Position numbers and translations under genes: made by a program. The notes beneath the pieces are model-generated. The model was not told the DNA's origin. It did not search any database and worked only from the letters and a program-made list of their open reading frames with translations. This document shows positions 61,227 through 64,000 of a DNA stretch of 64,000 bases, one piece after another (the stretch's first letter is position 1; every line of letters begins with the position of its first letter). This DNA comes from Streptosporangium pseudovulgare (GTDB taxonomy: Bacteria > Actinomycetota > Actinomycetes > Streptosporangiales > Streptosporangiaceae), in assembly GCF_014648055.1 (NCBI RefSeq), contig NZ_BMQJ01000015.1, positions 213,809 to 277,808 of the forward strand, read 5' to 3'.

Positions 61227-61427
61227 GTGGCGCGCTTTGACGCGACGGATGCCGAGTGGGCGTTGATCGAGGAAAAGGAGCGCAACACCGTCGAACGCTG
61301 CTTCCAGAAGGTCAAGACCTGGCGCGGTCTGGCTACCCGCTGCGGCAAGGCTCCGGAAAGCCATGAGGCGGGACTCTACCTTCGAGGTTCGATCACGTGG
61401 CCGGAGCTCCTCACCTCGACCGCATGA
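61227..61427 (+). pseudogene. IS5-family transposase remnant with internal deletion
   Basis: MARFDATDAEWALIE is the N-terminus of an IS5-type transposase and ERNTVERCFQKVKTWRGLAT with ESHEAGLYLRGSI is its C-terminus; the catalytic middle is deleted and the two ends are joined in frame. Non-functional. Confidence 0.85.
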
Positions 61428-61568
61428 TCCGAACCCCGAACAGTTCCTATGACCTGCGCCTCGGTTTCCAGGTCGTCCTCTGCCCTGAGATGGGAACTCA
61501 TGGCCTGGTGCAGTTCGGGGACGGTCATGCCCTGGCCTTCGGGTGACACGATGGTGAGGAGACATGCC

Positions 61569-62504
61569 TCAGCCCGTCGTCCAGTGACGGAGCTTCTCGG
61601 GGTTGCGCACGACCCAGATGCGCTTGATCCTCTCGCCTGCGACCTCGAACGCGAACACCGTCACGATGACGCCGTCCTGCTCGGCCACCACACCGGGACG
61701 GCCGTTGACAGTGCGTTCAAGGAACGTCATGTTGCCGGGTCTGCGGCGGGCGATTTCGATCCAGGCGTGCGCGATCTGTTCGCCGCCTTCGATGGGGTCC
61801 AGGAAGGTGGTGGCGAGGCCCCCGCCGTCGCCGATCGCCACGGCGTCGGGGTCGAGCAGGCCGATCAGGGCGTTGATGTTCTTGGCCTCCCACGCTTGCT
61901 TGAAGTCCCTGATGATGCTGGACTGCCGGGTCGCCGGGGCCGCGGAGGGCTGGGCGGCGCGGATGCGGCGGCGGGCCGAGGAGGCCAGTTGGCGGCATGC
62001 CGCGGGGGTGCGGCCGACGATCTCGGCGACTTCGGCGAAGGAGTAGCGGAAGACGTCGTGCAGGATGAACGCGACGCGTTCGGCCGGGGTCATCGATTCG
62101 AGGACGACCAGGAAGGCCAGGTTGACCGACTCGTCCAGGGTGATCCGGTCGGCCGGATCGGCGGCCGTGCCGCTGTCTGTGGGTTCGGGTAGCGGCTCGG
62201 GGAGCCATTCGCCCACGTAGGTCTCGCGCCGGACTCGTGCCGAGCCGAGCAGGTTGAGGCAGATGCGGCTGGTGACGGTCGTCAGCCAGGCGCCGGGGGA
62301 CTCGATGGCGTCCTGCCGCTGCCGGGACATGGCGTACCAGCGGGTGTAGGTCTCCTGGACGGCGTCCTCGGCCTCGGCCAGGGAGCCCAGCAGCCGGTAG
62401 GCGAGGTTGATCAGCTGACGCCGCTCACTCATGACCGCGTCCAAGCCCGGATCGGGCCGCCCTCCGCCTGAACCGACAACGTCCGGCTTGTTTTGGCTGG
62501 TCAT
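61569..62504 (-). CDS. ECF sigma factor, SigJ/ECF41 type with SnoaL-like C-terminal domain
   Basis: 311 residues from the ATG at 62504 with AGGGAG eight bases upstream. Sigma region 2 (RRQLINLAYRLLGSLAEAED, AVQETYTRWYA) and region 4 (SMTPAERVAFILHDVFRYSF, IVGRTPAACRQLASSARRRI), then an NTF2/SnoaL-fold extension ending in VRNPEKLRHW, close to the NPDKL motif of ECF41. In this group the C-terminal domain replaces an anti-sigma factor and adjusts activity. It is divergent from an FMN oxidoreductase gene; ECF41 genes usually sit beside such enzymes and regulate them. Confidence 0.9.
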   Translation of the reverse strand: MTSQNKPDVVGSGGGRPDPGLDAVMSERRQLINLAYRLLGSLAEAEDAVQETYTRWYAMSRQRQDAIESPGAWLTTVTSRICLNLLGSARVRRETYVGEWLPEPLPEPTDSGTAADPADRITLDESVNLAFLVVLESMTPAERVAFILHDVFRYSFAEVAEIVGRTPAACRQLASSARRRIRAAQPSAAPATRQSSIIRDFKQAWEAKNINALIGLLDPDAVAIGDGGGLATTFLDPIEGGEQIAHAWIEIARRRPGNMTFLERTVNGRPGVVAEQDGVIVTVFAFEVAGERIKRIWVVRNPEKLRHWTTG

Positions 62505-62746
62505 CGTCACGGCTCCCTGGTTCGTGTCTGCCTTCATCCTGCTCGACAAGACAGCGTGCCGAAATGTGAGGCCGGTGCCGCAGCCTGACATTTCCGGGGG
62601 TTGTGTTGTCGAACTTCATGAGTCCGGTGCGGACGTCCTGGCCACTACGGAAGGGCGCACCAAGACCCGCCGCCGAATGCGAGCAAGCACATTCGGCGCT
62701 CGTTCGACTACGTCGTGTCATCACGGCATCACCCTAGGGAGCCACT

Positions 62747-63379
62747 TTGAGCCTGTTCCGGCTTGACGCCAGCATCCTTCCCGGCACCTCGGCCAGCGCC
62801 GAACTCGCCGACATCGTGGAAGCCGAATGGATCGCCGCCCACCCGGACGGGCCGGTGGTGCGCCGGCACCTGGGCACCGATCCACTGCCGGCCGACGCCT
62901 GGGCGCAGGCCCACACCGGCGCATTGACGCCCGAGCCCGACCGCTCGCCCGCCCAACGCGACGCTCTCACGCTCTCCGAGTCGCTCGTCGCGGAGCTGGA
63001 GGCCGCCGAGACGGTCCTGCTGGCCGTGCCGCTGTACAACTTCGGAGTCTCCCAGCACTTCAAAACCTGGGTCGATCTGGTCATCGCCGGGGCGCCCTTG
63101 GGCAGCCCGGTGCTCAAGGGCAAGCCGACCGTCCTGGCCACCGTGCGAGGGGGCGGCTACGCCCCCGGCACCCCGCGCGAGGGCTGGGACCACTCCACCC
63201 CGTACCTCAAGCGCGTCCTCGCCGACGTGTGGCGGGCCGACCTCACCGTCATCGAACGCGAGCTCACCCTCGCCGCCACCAGCCCAGGCATGGAACACCT
63301 CCGCGACCTCGCCGCCGACCTGCACGCTCAAGCCCTGACCGTGGCCCGCGACGCCGGTCGAGCAACCGCGGCCAGGTGA
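62747..63379 (+). CDS. FMN-dependent NAD(P)H oxidoreductase (azoreductase/AcpD family)
   Basis: 210 residues from a TTG at 62747 with AGGGAG upstream. Flavodoxin-like fold: LFRLDASILPGTSASAELAD, the flavin-binding VLLAVPLYNFGVSQHFKTWV DL stretch and GGYAPGTP. Two-electron reduction of quinones or azo compounds. Divergent from sigJ and probably its target. Confidence 0.85.
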   Translation: MSLFRLDASILPGTSASAELADIVEAEWIAAHPDGPVVRRHLGTDPLPADAWAQAHTGALTPEPDRSPAQRDALTLSESLVAELEAAETVLLAVPLYNFGVSQHFKTWVDLVIAGAPLGSPVLKGKPTVLATVRGGGYAPGTPREGWDHSTPYLKRVLADVWRADLTVIERELTLAATSPGMEHLRDLAADLHAQALTVARDAGRATAAR

Positions 63380-63424
63380 CTCCGGCGAACCGTTTCCCAC
63401 CGGCCCGAACAGGAGCGGCATGTC

Positions 63425-63550
63425 ATGGATCAGATAGCGCGCAACAAAGCGGCGTTCGCTCGTCTGCACGACACCCACCGGGCCGCCGGCGGATCGGCCG
63501 GCCCTTTCCCGGGCCCCCCGTTCACCCCTGGCTACTTGAACGGCAGTTGA
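63425..63550 (+). other. Possible truncated start of a PEP mutase/isocitrate lyase-like gene
   Basis: AGGAG precedes ATG 63425, reading MDQIARNKAAFARLHDTHRA, then a Pro/Gly-rich tail to a stop at 63550 (41 residues). The first 18 residues look like the start of small PEP-mutase-family proteins, but nothing further matches. Either a scrap or chance. Confidence 0.25.
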
Positions 63551-63571
63551 GCACTCTTCTGCTACTCAACT
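63543..63571. promoter_or_regulatory. Inverted repeat before the small membrane protein gene
   Basis: AGTTGAG and CTCAACT face each other across about 15 bases, 20-45 bases before the next ATG. Suits a repressor operator overlapping the promoter. Confidence 0.35.
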
Positions 63572-63589
63572 ACGTGACCAGGAGGAAAC

Positions 63590-63961
63590 ATGCCGGACCA
63601 TGACAACCTGTCAGCGGAGGCCGCCCTTCGTGAGGTGGACCGCGCGCGGGACGCCGTACGGAGGTCCAGCCGCCGGGGTGCGTACCTCTACCTGGGGATG
63701 TGGCTCGCGGTCACCGCCTGCTGGCTGGTCATGTTCCTCGGACCGGCGGCGATCGCGGGCTACGTCACCCCGGCGCTCGGCGTCATCACCATGGCCGGGT
63801 TCGTGTACGCCTCCCGTCAGCGGGCCTACAGCCGGCTGCACTCCCGGCTCCCGTTCCCCGTCACCTACGCGTTCGTGGGGACGACCGTGATCGGAGTGTC
63901 AGGGCTCAGGACCCGTGCGACAGATCCGGCGCAGGAGGTGGGTGACACTCCGGCTAGATGA
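63590..63961 (+). CDS. Small two- to three-helix membrane protein
   Basis: 123 residues (MPDHDNLSAEAALREVDRAR) with AGGAGG before the ATG. Basic cytoplasmic start, then helices near 32-52 (LGMWLAVTACWLVMFLG), 53-72 (IAGYVTPALGVITMAGFVYA) and about 88-105. Not recognised beyond small actinomycete membrane proteins often paired with a PadR/ArsR-type regulator. The gene ends before the window edge. Confidence 0.7.
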   Translation: MPDHDNLSAEAALREVDRARDAVRRSSRRGAYLYLGMWLAVTACWLVMFLGPAAIAGYVTPALGVITMAGFVYASRQRAYSRLHSRLPFPVTYAFVGTTVIGVSGLRTRATDPAQEVGDTPAR

Positions 63962-64000
63962 TCTGTTGCTCTTCGACGCCTATTGAACCGGAAACGTGGG

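Noticed and set aside
60967..61427. Possible intact mobile element at the right end
   Set aside because: Both transposase frames are fragments and no terminal inverted repeats or target duplications were found.
1..64000. tRNA, rRNA or riboswitch genes
   Set aside because: No cloverleaf-like or ribosomal sequence and no recognisable riboswitch consensus was seen when reading the intergenic regions.

Overview
The window is very G+C-rich DNA with G or C at almost every third codon position, frequent GTG/TTG starts and typical actinomycete families (SARP and LAL regulators, DUF397/DUF5753 pair, Eis acetyltransferase, acyl-CoA carboxylase epsilon subunit, SigJ-type ECF sigma factor). It comes from a filamentous actinomycete; Streptosporangiales or a relative is plausible, but the genus cannot be fixed from the sequence. 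No rRNA, tRNA, CRISPR array or intact insertion sequence was seen.

Region 1 (1-24.6 kb) is one flank of an enediyne-type polyketide cluster. On the minus strand lie, in transcription order, a DUF1702 protein, a second DUF1702 protein (UnbL/E3 type), UnbV/E4, UnbU/E5 and the 5' end of an enediyne iterative PKS (pksE) that runs off the left edge. The last four overlap or nearly touch. Around them are a membrane protein, an acyl-CoA carboxylase epsilon subunit, a LAL-type LuxR activator, a LeuA homologue in an operon with a transthyretin-fold protein that has lost its catalytic histidines, a 52-residue secreted peptide with its own terminator, a SARP/NB-ARC/TPR activator followed by a lone carrier protein, a GNAT enzyme, an acyl-CoA-dehydrogenase-fold monooxygenase, prephenate dehydrogenase, an SgcJ/EcaC-like protein and a glucose-1-phosphate nucleotidyltransferase.

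Region 2 (24.7-40.4 kb) is accessory DNA with much decay: an Eis acetyltransferase; a ruined homoprotocatechuate catabolic operon (hpaE cut and joined to the first codons of a thiamine-diphosphate enzyme, hpaD frameshifted); a GntR regulator with two matching operators; a truncated HisC-like aminotransferase; two alpha/beta hydrolases, AraC and GNAT genes; a DUF397 gene beside a DUF5753 gene that lost its HTH; several gene scraps; a WD40/TPR protein and a polytopic membrane protein.

Region 3 (40.6-60.8 kb) carries further biosynthetic genes. Three minus-strand genes overlap by 4 bases (FAD monooxygenase, free-standing adenylation domain, free-standing condensation domain). Nine more overlap end to end: asparagine synthetase, PrpF isomerase, acyl-CoA dehydrogenase, dihydroorotase-like amidohydrolase, MFS exporter, three consecutive ATP-grasp proteins (the middle one degenerate) and an aromatic-type FAD monooxygenase. 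Divergently transcribed are a cysteine-synthase-like PLP enzyme and a methyltransferase. The set reads as a route to a small modified peptide or amide built by ATP-grasp ligases plus a discrete A/C pair; I do not recognise it as a described pathway.

Region 4 (60.9-64 kb) starts with Tn3 and IS5 transposase remnants marking a probable boundary, then has a SigJ/ECF41 sigma factor divergent from an FMN NAD(P)H oxidoreductase, and a small membrane protein.
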